From: Cerioporus squamosus | Taxonomy: Eukaryota > Basidiomycota > Agaricomycetes > Polyporales > Polyporaceae | Assembly: GCA_022592435.1 (NCBI GenBank) | Contig: JABYQS010000011.1 | Coordinates: 310,001 to 374,000, forward strand | Length of the DNA: 64,000 bases | Reading direction: 5' to 3' | Part shown: in pieces, positions 45,028-56,500 of the stretch | Layout of the letters: every line of letters starts with the position of its first letter | Numbering within the stretch: position 1 is the first letter of the stretch | Translations under genes and position numbers: made by a program | Notes under the pieces: model-generated | Database searches by the model: none | Seen by the model: only the letters and a program-made list of their open reading frames with translations | What the model was told of the DNA's origin: nothing

Positions 45028-46128
45028 TCAAGCCATTCCTCCGTACACGTCCTCGGGCATCGGCGAGTGCCTGTGGACGTCGTCAAAGGGGTTCCCGCCC
45101 CCTCTCGCGCCCGTGTTCGCATGCTCGAGCCTTGGCGTGTATTGCGGCGTGGGCGACCTCCCACTTCCCCCCAGGCGCGGGGAAGTCATCGACCTGTTGA
45201 CACTGCCGACGCGTCCCAATCCCAAACCAACTCCAGCTCCAGCGTATCCAGAAGTCGACATCGAGAGCCTCAGGGCCGATGGCGACCTAGAGCCTAGAGA
45301 TCCATCCAACTGCCTCACCGGAACCCTCCCCTTCCCCTGCCCGTCCCGCCTCACCGCGTTTGCCGCGACAACGGCCTGCGGCGGAGACTGTATCTGTTTG
45401 GCGGCGTACTGAGCCGTCGGGTTGACGACGGGTAGGCTCGGTAGAGACGAGAAGGATGGGTAGCGCTGCCGATCCTCTAAGCGGAGCTCCCACTCGGCCT
45501 TCTCCCAGTCAGGGACGAGCTCCTCAGCGTTTGAGTCGCGTTTACGCCAGAAGAGGTCCTTGACGAAGCGCCACCAGTGGTCGAAGAAGACGGCGAGGAG
45601 GAGGATTGCCGCGACGGCGCTGAACGCAATCACGGCGACGCCGATGATCTTCCATTCGCTGGTGCTGTTCCCACCCTTCGAGGCTGCGTTGACCGCCTCT
45701 GCAGCAGAGGGAGAGGAGGAAGGTGAGGGCGCGGAAGGGGCGGGTCCAGGTGTGGCCGTGGGTCTGGCGGGTTGAGTGCTGTGGGCTTCGGTGCCGACGA
45801 CGGAGTGAGAAGTGGCAAGATCCGCGGTTTCCTTCGCCTTCTTTGTCTCGGCGGAGGACGCAGAGCCAGAAGAGGCAGTCAAGCCAACGGAGGTCAATAC
45901 TGCAGTCGAGGTCGCCGTGAGCGTTGGACTGTCCGTCGCTATGTGTTCGTGTGTCGCGCCCGCCAACTCGGTCTTGTCGAGGGGATTCAAGAAGCCTTTG
46001 AAGCCATCGAATTCGTCTCTTCCGTGGTGGACATGGTCCTCAGACTCGAAGACCGACGAGTTCCGCAGAGGAACGGCAGCAGTCGCGTGCACGAGGCCGC
46101 CGAGACAGAGAAGAGTAGAGAGCCGCAT
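45028..46128 (-). CDS. Type I membrane protein with Ser/Thr-rich ectodomain
   Basis: Single exon, 366 residues. A signal peptide (MRLSTLLCLGGLVHATAA) precedes a Ser/Thr/Ala/Pro-rich stretch likely to be O-mannosylated (TLTATSTAVLTSVGL, PSPSSSPSAAEA). A single membrane segment (IIGVAVIAFSAVAAILLLAVFF) is followed by the WRFVKDLFWRKR stop-transfer stretch. The ~160-residue cytosolic tail is Ser/Gly/Pro-rich with YPSFSSLPSLP and NPFDDVH, a possible endocytic NPF motif. The architecture recalls fungal wall-stress sensors or mid2-like proteins, but no cysteine-rich WSC domain is seen. Function not assigned. Confidence 0.75.
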   Translation of the reverse strand: MRLSTLLCLGGLVHATAAVPLRNSSVFESEDHVHHGRDEFDGFKGFLNPLDKTELAGATHEHIATDSPTLTATSTAVLTSVGLTASSGSASSAETKKAKETADLATSHSVVGTEAHSTQPARPTATPGPAPSAPSPSSSPSAAEAVNAASKGGNSTSEWKIIGVAVIAFSAVAAILLLAVFFDHWWRFVKDLFWRKRDSNAEELVPDWEKAEWELRLEDRQRYPSFSSLPSLPVVNPTAQYAAKQIQSPPQAVVAANAVRRDGQGKGRVPVRQLDGSLGSRSPSALRLSMSTSGYAGAGVGLGLGRVGSVNRSMTSPRLGGSGRSPTPQYTPRLEHANTGARGGGNPFDDVHRHSPMPEDVYGGMA

Positions 46129-47486
46129 AGTAATGTCGTCCTTCCAGTCCAGAAGTCCGAGATGCTGAGCCTACCAGTGCCGACAGTGTCTTGAAGATCT
46201 TGACGAGTCTCACAAGGTCTTGAGGCGAGAATGGCCAGCCAGGGCCTCGCGGCGTGTCGTCCGTCGATATGGTTCACGTTCAAGCTCGGACTCTCGCGGG
46301 GAAACGGGAGACCGAAGAGGGATGTGAAGGACTCACCTCGTCACCCGCTGAGGACGAACAAGGTTCGCAGTACTTACTGACACCTGTTCCGAATCTCTCC
46401 CGCTCTCCACCACACGACCGCAAACCCCGCACCCTTGCTCCGGTCTCCGACGTGCCCGCGAGACCATCGGTCGTTGTCCAACAACAGAGGTTCGTTAGTG
46501 TCGAAGATTCGAAACCTCTTCTTGCGAGGCTGGTCGAGTCCACCCTTTTGGCTGACAGGAATCCTATCCGGACTCGATTCGGAGCTGCGAAAATACCCCA
46601 CCCTCGTAGCGTGCACTCAAGCGTACTCCGTCACCTCCATCGCTGGTTCTCACCCGCGTACAGGACCCGCTCTGCTGCGCGTTATCCCGGGGCATCGATC
46701 GTCCTGCCGTGCCGGCCTCCACACCATGCGTCTCCTTGTGTGGGGTCGCCAAGTCGCCGCCAGTTGAAGCTAGTCGCCGCTACATGGCCACGTACCGTAC
46801 GGCGTGCGTTCTCCGAGCACTACGGGTGCCTTGGAGGTGGGGAAACGGCGGTACCCGCTTCGTGTGGTTCCTTGGGTTCCTACTACAAATTGCTGTCTAC
46901 AGCATGACGTCATGGATGCCATCGGTGTATGGTATGTCTGTCCGTTACTTGGAACCATCTGCCCGTCGGACCACGCTGATCGAGCCGCCAGGTACACTAC
47001 ATGGTCTCTGTGGTGTCTTTTGCGTTTATGTGTACACCATGAAGCCGTCGACGGTGTTTCAAACCAGATCACAGACCGGAAAGCGGACTTCATTCGGCGC
47101 TCATTTGACAGTTTGACCACAGCGCAGAAGCCTCCCTGAGGAGGAGCGACGCCGGCCATCTCCTTCTACTTGTACGCCGGCAGCTTCCATATGGCATGGT
47201 GTCCCTGGATCTCCCTGGATGTCCCCGTGTTACGGACACGGAACAGCTGCAATCTCAGGAAGATCACCGACATGCCACTGCGACTTCCTTTCCGGTCAAT
47301 GACGTCATGACATTTGTGGCGTCTAGCGGTGCAAACACCGGTCAGGATGTGGCCAGCGCCTAACCCTCACCATGGTCTTATACTGTGCTGTAGATGCGAT
47401 GGACCACAAGACGCATACACGAACGTCCCCTCGAATTGTGGCATCACCACTCTTCCTTCCTGTTCCTCACCCCCATCGTCATCCCC
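46129..47486. other. Intergenic region with no supported gene
   Basis: About 1.4 kb between two divergent genes, the type I membrane protein (minus) and the zinc-cluster regulator (plus). A long plus frame at 46254-46907 lacks an ATG at its start and any domain. Its composition does not differ from noncoding shadow frames. It should carry two promoters. Confidence 0.5.
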
Positions 47487-48609
47487 ATGGATTCCCCTCA
47501 ATCCCTCCCGCCTTCTACTCCGCCTTGCAGCACTCATCCATCCAACCACAACGGCTCGAGTGACGAAGGTCGAGCGCATGAAGATGTGATGGCACTGCCA
47601 TGGTGCCACGCCTGCAGACCATACGTCCAACTTTATGTGAGCCAGCATGCTCCGTCGACAACCGTCACGGGTGCCTCGACGGCGGCTCCGACATGGGCGT
47701 TCTCGTCGCCCTTCCCCGATTACATCTGCGTACCTGCTCTCGTCCACCGATCACAGCTCGGTATGTCCGCGGTCCAGGCCTAGCCTTTCGTGGTTACTCA
47801 CTTACTCAATCCGGGCTCTAGCCGTCTTCGCCACGCCCGTCATGAACCCGATCGCAGCTGCGAGCCCGAATCCAAGCATCGATTCGGGGTCCGGAGCAAG
47901 TCCGAGCCCCATTCAACGCAGGGCCAGAGGTGTGAAGATTGCTGTGTGTCCTTCCACACCGCGTCGTGCCGTTTCCCCCGGATGACTTACCGCCTGTAGT
48001 GCACCAATTGTCGTATGGCGAACAAGAAGTGCGACGAGGGTCGGCCGTGCGGAAGGTGTATGAAGTTGGGTATGCACGACTCCTGCGTCAGTGCCAAACG
48101 CAAGCAGCGCAGCCGGCGCGTCAAGCAAACTACCACCGCAATCACGGTCTCCGCCACGCAGGTCGCGGTTGAAACCCCCACATCCACCGACGGTGCGCAG
48201 CCTTATTACTCGTATACTACTCTCAGACTGACCAGCCTCGGTGGTAGGCGCATCGGTATCCATACCAGCAGCAGTACACATCAAGGCTGGAACGTCGTAC
48301 GTCGATGACAGTCAAGATGTGGCTGACGCCAATTACAGCTCTCCAGCCGGAAGTCCCATCCTGGCCGACCTTGACAACCCCTTCAACCCTCAGCTGGCCG
48401 CACAATACCCAGTCCCGAGTTACTCCATCTACGCCAACTTCTGGCCAACGCAGACGTCGACGGACCATCACTATCCACATTGGGGTTACGGCAGCGACGG
48501 AACCCACCAGCACCCCGCTGCTCAGTTCGGTGGCTCCGTAGTTGGGATGTCGCCGGCGGGGTGTGGGGGTGCTGGGGGTACGTTCCGGTCGTCCGGTCAG
48601 CAGTTCTAG
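47487..48609 (+). CDS. Zn(II)2Cys6 transcription regulator
   Basis: The proposed start MDSPQSLPPSTPP at 47487 is followed by two introns. The join at about 47935/48000 gives RRARG then CTNCRMANKKC. The zinc cluster is C-x2-C-x6-C-x5-C-x2-C-x8-C (CTNC, KKCDEGRPCGRC, HDSC) and is followed by a basic linker (KRKQRSRRVKQ). The C-terminal part has YVDDSQDVADANYSSPAGSP and a Tyr/His/Gln/Gly-rich activation-type end. Between 48190 and 48235 the frame changes. A 43-nt intron would join it, but it is short with the branch site too close, so an indel is the alternative. No middle homology region is present, so this is a short regulator. Target genes unknown. Confidence 0.78.
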
Positions 48610-49540
48610 TGGAATCCGTGACCTGTCGCGCTTGCTCTGCTGCTTTCCTAGTCTTGCATCATCGTCCTGTCCGTGGTCCTGGGTTCCTTCGGAGGTATCC
48701 TTCCTTGCAACCCATCGATCTATAGCACTAGCACCATCCGTCATTGATAATACACACCTCACGACCGCCATCATCTACCTGTATCATATCCTCACTTCTT
48801 GCATGCATTCGCTTCCCGCAACCTGCCGATGTCGACTTGTGAGAGCAAGTCCCCGAATCCTCGCTCGGCTTGTGCACGTTTGTCAGGCTCTTCTAACCTG
48901 CACGTGTGTTGTCCGCGATAGGTGCGATCTCAGGGACTCCTTGGTGACCATACGCTGAAGACAATCAGGGACACTGTACGAATAAGGCCAGCATTTCTTG
49001 CCGTCTTACTGGCCAGTCCCACACCCGCCGTCCGCGCGAACGCCGGAAAACCATCCGGAGCACCTTCCTCTCATGGTTGTGGCAGCGAGGCGGCCCGTTC
49101 CTTTGCGCAGGAAAGTGAATCTTGTCCATTCTCAGCATGACCGCGCGCTGCGTGAGTCCGGCGCGTCCCAGTGGCCTGACGGCCGCCGTGTCGAGAACTT
49201 GAGCTAGTCGGATTCCATGTCTGGTTTCGACGGGCGTACGTTGCTACTACGTACAGCAGAGTTTGGCGTAGCGTACTGTACTATGAGCACACGTCTACAG
49301 TACATGCATGGCCTCGAACGGAGCTGGCGAGACCCGGCCAGTGTGGTGGTGAGTGGCGCCGTCGGCGCAAAGCTGGGCAGCGAGTGGGTGAGCTCGCCAG
49401 ATCGGGCCGGAACGAGACGCGCTGGGGAGAGATCTGAGATGACGATGAGATCACGTCCCCATCTCACTCAGCCTACTTGAAGGGCCTCCGACTTTCCGCG
49501 ACAACCTTCACAGCAACCACCACCACCCCCGACCGCAGCC
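48610..49540. other. Transaldolase promoter region with no supported gene
   Basis: About 0.9 kb between the zinc-cluster gene and transaldolase, both on the plus strand. No frame shows domain content or a splice pattern. A pyrimidine-rich, Cys/Ala-cytosine-rich tract runs into the transaldolase ATG, typical of strongly expressed fungal genes. Confidence 0.5.
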
Positions 49541-50847
49541 ATGACCACTTCCCTCGACGCTCTCAAGCAGACCGGCACCGTCGTCGTCTCCGACTCTGGT
49601 GACTTCGAGTGTAAGTAGCGTAGATGACGACATCGTATCCGCGCGAGTGCGCCTGACGACTCGCCCATCCTGCAGCTATCGATGTCTACAAGCCCCAGGA
49701 TGCGACGACCAACCCGTCGCTCATCCTTGCGGCAGCGAACAAGCCCGCTTACAAGCGTCTGATTGACAACGCCATCGCACACGGCAAGAAGAAGGGAGGC
49801 AGCATCGATGAGCAGGCCAACGCCGCCATGGACCGTCTGGTGCGTCTCCGTTCCCCCCTCTATGCCCGTGTCCCCGCGATTGCGCGCGGCTGCATCGGAT
49901 ACTGACTCAATATCTTCCCGGAACTTGCAGCTCGTCGAATTCGGCTCGGAGATCCTGAAGATCATTCCCGGCCGTGTCTCGACCGAGGTCGACGCCCGCC
50001 TGTCCTTCGACAAGGAGGCGACCAAGGCCAAGGCCAAGGAGCTCATCGCCCTCTACGAGTCTGTTGGTGTTAAGAAGGAGCGCATCCTCATCAAGATCGC
50101 CTCGACCTGGGAGGGTATCCAGGCCGCGCGCGAGCTCGAGCGTGATGATGGCATCCACTGCAACCTGACCCTCCTCTTCGGCTTCGCTCAGGCCGTTGCA
50201 TGCGCTGAGGCTGGTGTTACCCTCATCTCGCCCTTCGTCGGCCGTGTACGTACCTTCCATGGGCCTGAAGTCGTGAACGTGACTGAGACTTGCGTCGCAG
50301 ATCCTTGACTGGTACAAGAAGAACAAGCCGGGCAAGGACTACGTCGGCGACGAGGACCCTGGTGTCCAGTCCGTCAAGAAGATCTTCAACTACTACAAGC
50401 AGCACAACTACAAGACGATCGTCATGGGTGCCTCCTTCCGTAACGTATGTCCCCTCGTGTTAGACTGACATGTACCTCGTACTGAGCGCATGCTATAGAC
50501 CGGTGAAATCAAGGCGCTCGCTGGTGTTGACTACCTCACCATCTCTCCCTCGCTTCTTGATGAGCTCAAGAACGACACCTCCCCTGTCCCCAAGAAGCTC
50601 GACTCCGCCCACGGTATGTCACATCAGAATCTTGGCATTGAGCTACGGTCTGACCGCGTTTACGTTCCTTTCAGCTGCGTCTAGCGATCCCATCCCCAAG
50701 GTCTCCTACATTGACAACGAGGCTGAGTTCCGCTGGGCACTCTGCGAGGATGAGATGGCGATGGACAAGCTCCACGAGGGTATCCGCAAGTTCGCGCAGG
50801 ACGGCGAGACCCTCAAGAACGTCCTCCGCGAGAAGCTCCAGGCTTAG
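49541..50847 (+). CDS. TAL1: Transaldolase
   Basis: Enzyme of the non-oxidative pentose phosphate pathway that moves a dihydroxyacetone unit between sugar phosphates in the cytosol. Exons start [23 protein letters not shown]. They continue [17 protein letters not shown] (active-site Asp region), [22 protein letters not shown], then [16 protein letters not shown] with the Schiff-base Lys. [36 protein letters not shown] and [12 protein letters not shown] follow, with KLQA at the end. Six introns of about 50-75 nt all join in frame. Codons are strongly C-ending, as in highly expressed genes. Length about 325 residues matches the family. Confidence 0.96.
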
Positions 50848-51154
50848 GCGGTTGGCTTCCCGATGTGCGCTTTCTTGGGACGGTAGTAAGTAGGATAGCG
50901 GCAGTTTGTATCCCATGTAAAATGTACCTTGCGTTAGAAGCATTTCCATTATAGACCTCACATGCTCGGATAAGCCAGAGGACCAAATGCATTTGCTTCG
51001 TGAGCTTCTACCATATAAATACGTATGCCACACTGCGTACGGGAGCGTACATGATGGATGAGGATGATGGTACAGATGCATGCTATAACACCAGAGGAAG
51101 GGGAGGGCGTGACCGTCGTGATGTGCGCGTCAAAGAAGTCTAAAGGCGATCTGT

Positions 51155-52548
51155 TCACTGCGTCTTTGCCTTATTGACACGCTTGATGCGAGGGATGCCA
51201 ACAGTGCTGGCAACAGTGTAGTTGGAATGGTCGTCCTTAATGCAGAGGGTGCTACAGTGACGTCAGTACAAGTGAGCACACAAGCTATCGTTACTCGACT
51301 TACAGATCTGGACATGACGGAGAGACTGATCAACGGTAGTCACGGAGCAAGAACCAAACATACTCACATGTGTTGCCAATTAGCATCATGTAGGTGCCCA
51401 GTGCCTGCGATGAGTATGAGTTCACGATCACGGCACATTAGAATTGTGATACGGACTGTCAAGATATGCCACCAGGAGTGACCTGTACGCGCGTAAAGAA
51501 CCAGTCAGATCCATGCCAGGAACCGGTGATATAGCGCTTGCCTTCGAGAAGGAACGCAGCGGGCCACCCAATCGCGGTCTTCCATCGGGTGATGCTGGAG
51601 CAGAAGATGTTGTCTAGGTTCCATACCAAGAAGCCTAACGCGAACGTGGCGGCGCCGGACGAGAAGAGCCGGGCGATGGAGGCTCGTTCAGCTGGCGGGA
51701 GCCTCTTCGAGATCTCGCCGTTGCGCAGGAGGTAGACGGTGCGGAACGTTGTGGTGAACATGAGCCCCGCGAACACGAACTGGTGGTACAGGGGGTTCCG
51801 GGAGATGTAACTTATGGGGGCTGCGGTCAAAGACCCGCGCGCCTGCGCTCCTATGCAGATGTTGGACACTCACTATGACCAGGTGAAGAGGATGTTGAAC
51901 GCGGAGAAGATGATGCCCAGTTCCTTCGCTTTGGAGTCTGCCAGGTTGAAGCCCCTGGATGTGTCGAAGAGGACGGCGCAGCAGTAGCTCGCGACGTAGA
52001 TCATCGGCAGCTCGTCCATGAGCTGTGCCTCGAAGAGAAGCGTAGCGTGGAAGATGAAGCTGCCTATTCCCACCAACGCGAATCCCTTTGGATGGTCGCG
52101 AGTGTGAGCTCTTTGACTGCACCCGAGAAGCGAGTCTGACGCACCGCGTAGCCCGCGAGGTACCGAGGCGGCAGCTTCTCCGATATCGACTGCGTCGCGC
52201 CATAGACCGCCAAGCCGACCGTGATGAGGTTTGAGAAGGTGTTTGCAGCTTCGGCGATGTAGCGCGAGAACTGGTAGTTGGCCTGGCGGGCGTGAGAGGG
52301 AAGGAGACCATCAGCTTCAGGCCGGATCGGGACACAGCCAGTGACGTCGTCGGAACGGGACGCTGAGGGTAAGTACACACCTCGCACCAGTCGAGCGTGG
52401 CCGTGACGGGCCCCCAGAAGGCCTGACCTGCGAGGATCGCGTTGGCGGAGTGGTTGAGTGCCATGGCTGCTGGGGGAAGGTTGCCGGGGTCGAAAATAGA
52501 GGAGAGAAAGGAGAGGGCGGGCGCGTCGAGCAGTGTGTCGGAGGCCAT
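51155..52548 (-). CDS. Alkaline ceramidase (YPC1/YDC1 family)
   Basis: An integral membrane hydrolase of ER/Golgi that splits (phyto)ceramide into sphingoid base and fatty acid. The start at 52548 is the first ATG; 52464 (MALNHSANAIL) is the likelier family-like start. Family marks are FWGPVTATLDWCE joined to ANYQFSRYIAEAANTFSNL, then FALVGIGSFIFHATLLFEAQLMDELPM (metal-binding His and Asp) and LLEG joined to HSWWHILT (HxxxH). Seven transmembrane-like helices are present. The intron 51541-51483 has a GC donor. The end reads YMMLIGNT, then Tyr-Leu from a 4-nt microexon (51307-51304), then TLCIKDDHSNYTV and a basic tail with TGA at 51157-51155. Confidence 0.9.
51304..51307 (-). other. 4-nt microexon of the alkaline ceramidase gene
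   Basis: The sequence ATCT lies between a 60-nt intron (51367-51308, GTGAGT...CAG) and a 52-nt intron (51303-51252, GTAAGT...TAG with a CTGAC branch site). Phases are 1 and 2, so it completes a Tyr codon and starts a Leu codon. Splicing it in gives GNTYLTLCIKDD; skipping it gives a frame with no ceramidase character. Confidence 0.7.
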
Positions 52549-53551
52549 TACGCAATGCGAGGACGGGGTCGGACGGCTTTGCAGCTCGCTCGTCGGCCGC
52601 GCGTTATCTATCGCCTTTGGTCGGGCAAAGGCCGATGAGACGGGCCTTCGTGGGCCTTGCCATAGCGAGCGTGCTCAGCTGCGTATGCTGTGCCGGACGA
52701 TGCAGCAATGACGGAAGTGCGACTGGCCCAAGTGCCAGCGTCCAGCGAGCAGCGGAATCAATGCTTCCACTCCGCCGGCCAATATCCGTCCGCTCATCAC
52801 CAGGCCATAGGGATGACTTCAGATTACGGAAATCGTCCGTAAACTCGCTTGCTTGACTCGCCGGGTTGGGCCGAATCATCGACGCAACGGTCATCGGTGG
52901 GCCTTAGTCAGCATTGCATCACAATCCGTATTTATGCCAAATTTGTGAGAGGCGACTGCCTTTGATCCCCCGACGCCCTACGACTGCGGATTTACGGACT
53001 GTGAAGTTTAGAAGGGGGTCGACCCCCCTACTCTGAGGCTTGATGTTACGCCGGCGCTTGGAGCGGAGTTGAATCGTTTTCGGCATCTCGCCGTTGCCTT
53101 CCAGCATTTCGGACTCACGTCGTAATCTAGGGAAGTCTCCAGTGCCTCGGAGGTCAGATGGTGTCCTGTTCGTCGGACGTTGGTAGCCAAGTATGCGATC
53201 GTCATGGGATGAGCAGAATTGGAGTCGCTCGGCGAAGTGGACGTCTCGAGGAACCAAACGCGATGACGGGCTTACCGTTTCTCTGTCCGTACGCGACATG
53301 TACTTAGTTCCCAGATGCACATCGGCGCGGGATCCTGGCCATGCACACGAGGATACGACTCACAACTTCTGATGACCACGAGCATGGATGAGAGTGCAAG
53401 AGACCTGCTTCACGCTTGGCGAGGCCCGGGAAGCAGGTCGGATGAGCGATAACGTGACTGAAGTGCGTGACGCGTCAAGCGCGTTTGTGGCACGCATCTC
53501 TCCACCCAACCACCATCACCTCAGCCTCCTCGCGCATACATTCTGCTCAGC
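52549..53551. other. Divergent intergenic region, ceramidase and BRCA2
   Basis: About 1 kb separates two divergent starts. Frames of 60-130 residues occur on both strands without recognisable domains or good start context. The region should hold both promoters. Confidence 0.5.
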
Positions 53552-56500
53552 ATGCGCAGATCCTGTGAGCATCTCTTCATTTTGCATGAGCGCGTCACTT
53601 AGCGTATCGCAGCGGAGTCCCCGGAGTCTGGCAGCGCTCGTAAGCGGCGACGCCTATCCTCCCCGACATACGAAGAGCACTTCCCGATCACCCAAGAAGA
53701 CATCGCGACTTTCGATGAGCTTGAGAAACAGCTCTCACAGACCGTGCCTGTGGTTAGCATTACAATCCCGCTCGCTACCTTCCGAAGCGCACAGGAGCCA
53801 CGGAGCAACCACGCGGGGCGCTGACTTTCCGGGAGAGGGCGACAAGGAACAGGGATATGGTGTTGGTCCAACTATCCAAGGTGCGCATATACCTATTCAA
53901 CTCGTTGCTATATGCCGACCTCCAGAAGAATGGTCGTCCTCTCCTCCGGACAACCACTCGACAACACAAGAACGTGCTGCAGAGGATAGCTTCTTCACGA
54001 CCGGTATGAGCAACAGCGGCGGAGGCTTTGTCTCTGTGGCATCAGTATCTGCCAACCTCAGCGGGGATCACCGCCATTGTCCGGCTTTGCTACTGCTGCT
54101 TCCCTTGCCCTTCCTGGCCGACTTCGCCATCCGCGTCTCACTCGACAAGTGGTTTCATGTCTGCCGCGAAGTTCGGCAGCGCCTCGCGAGCAGCACAAGA
54201 TGATGAAACTACAGATGATCCTCCTCCCTCAACTCTCAGCAAGTATGGTGGATTTGGTCTGGCTTCTGCCCTACCCGCGGGACCACAGGACATCTGGACC
54301 GATGATCGTCCATCTTCACCTTTGGAGCCGCCTACGGAACGAGACTATGATTCCTGGTTCGATTCAGACGCCTCCAAGCTACCTGCTGATGCTTTGACAT
54401 TCAAGACCGCGCGAGCAATCGTCACCGAGTCGCAATCTCAGCCCGGACATGTCGCCTCCAGCAGCGAACCAGGGCCATCAGGCTTCACATCCGGTCTCGC
54501 ACCCTTCAAACCACCCACCCAGGTCATGCGTAAAGCTGCACCTACCCCACAAACCCCTCCTGTCAATGAGGATGCCTCCACGTCAGTAGTTCCGATTCAT
54601 GTGGGCTTCAGTTCGGTGGCCTCTATACACGTTGGGAAGAGCAACTGGGCTGCTCCATCCGCCGAAGCCATGGCACGCGCAGCTGAGAAGATGAAGCAAT
54701 GGGAAGTCGAAGTGGCAACTGAAGACGCGCCCCCCAGCACGGCTAGTTACGATACCAGTCGCGGTTCCGTCGAGAATGCTCCCGCTGCAGGGCCACCACC
54801 GGCTGCTCCCTCATTGCCCAGCGCGCAAGCGTATCAAGACACCCCTCCGGCCCGCCTTGCGGCCGATGGAGAACAGTGGCTTCTCCCCTGCCCAGCTGCC
54901 CGATACTCCTCTGGCGTCGAAGAACCCGACCCGTTTCACTGACATCGGCAATGGTCAGCTCATGAAGAACACGCAGTTCAAATCTCCACTCGTCAATAGG
55001 CACCGTGTAATCTCTGGATCGGCGGCGCACGCCAGCTCGCCGCTCAATCCCATGCGTCCTTCAGAGTTGAAGATCGCGTCCACGTCCAAGCTTCCCGCGA
55101 CGTCTGGTTTTGGATCAGCGAAGGCCCTTCCGCAATCCGTCCCCGTCACTCCCATACGATCTGGCCCCTCCAAAGCGTCGACTACAACGTCGCCGGGGAA
55201 GGGCAAGTCGCTAGGCATGACGCCGCGCAGGGGCATTGGGCCGCAGTCTGTCGGCAAAGGGAAGTTCTCGACACCGTTTAAGCGGGGTTTGGCGCCTGGA
55301 GATCCCGGTAGAACGCAGCTGGAGCTTCAGCGTGTGAAGACGGGCGCGCAGGTTCAAATTGCAGCACACGTTGCTGAGTCTCCGCCGTCTCCAGCGAAAG
55401 TACGGCCTCGGAAGGACTACAAGTTCTTCGACCTCAGTAAGCTACCATCTCATTGTAGGCCAACATATAGCTAAAGAGCCTTTCGTAGATCCACGTCGCG
55501 ATAGGAAGACCTTGGCATCATCCGGATTGCGCCCCCAATCCTATACTGATGATGAGATGCTGGACATGGGAATGTACGTGCGCATACATGCTTGCCTGTA
55601 GGCTTCTGACTGATCACCAGCTCAGTGACATCGACGAACTGCGTCAAATGACCCCTGCCAACGCCGTCTACTACACATTTTATGCCGTGGCTCCGAGTGC
55701 AGACGACGACGAGCCTCCCGACGCTCTAAGGTTAGGGCCAGAGGATGCCTTGGCCAGGCTTCAAGAGCTCGGATGCAAGCTCGCGACGCAGCAATGGGTC
55801 ACTAATCACTATGCTTTGATCCTGTGGAAGCTGGCAGCCATGGTATGTCTGGAACCGGAGCGCGAACAGGATGTGAAGACCAAACGATGGTGCTGGGTGG
55901 AGGTCATGAGGCAGCTCCTCTACAGGTTTGCCGCCATCGTCCCTCGGTCTATGTTTGTACTGACACTGCTGTGCAGGTATGAGCGGGAGTTGAATGGTGG
56001 CTCGCGCCCAGCCCTCCGTCTGATATCTACGGAGGACGCGCCGGCGATCTGTCCTATGGTCCTGTGTGTGTCCAACATTATGTGGTCACCCCCGGCGATC
56101 GACGAGCATGGAGTGGCAGTTGACCCACACCCCGAGTTTGAGATCACCGATGGGTGGTATCTTCTTCGCGCCAAGGTTGACTTGCCTCTGGCTCGGGCGG
56201 TTCGACGCGGGCTGATAAGGGTTGGCACGAAGTTGGCCGTGTCGGGATCAAGGGTGAGCACTTCCTGGGACGAGCATGACCTTGATACTGACAGTAGTAC
56301 AACTGTAGTTGTCTGGAGATCGCAAAGAAGCTTGCGAGATCCTAGAGGCGTACGACAACACTTGGCTTGAGCTCTGCGGAAACTCGACGCACCTCGCGCC
56401 GTGGCACGCGAAGTTAGGATTCGTGAAGGAGCCCTTCGTTGCCACTCTTGATAGCCTGACCGCGGACGGGGGCATTGTTCCAGCCATGGATCTAGTCGTC

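Noticed and set aside
46254..46907. 217-residue plus-strand frame
   Set aside because: No ATG at its start, no domain, low-complexity composition and no neighbouring exons.
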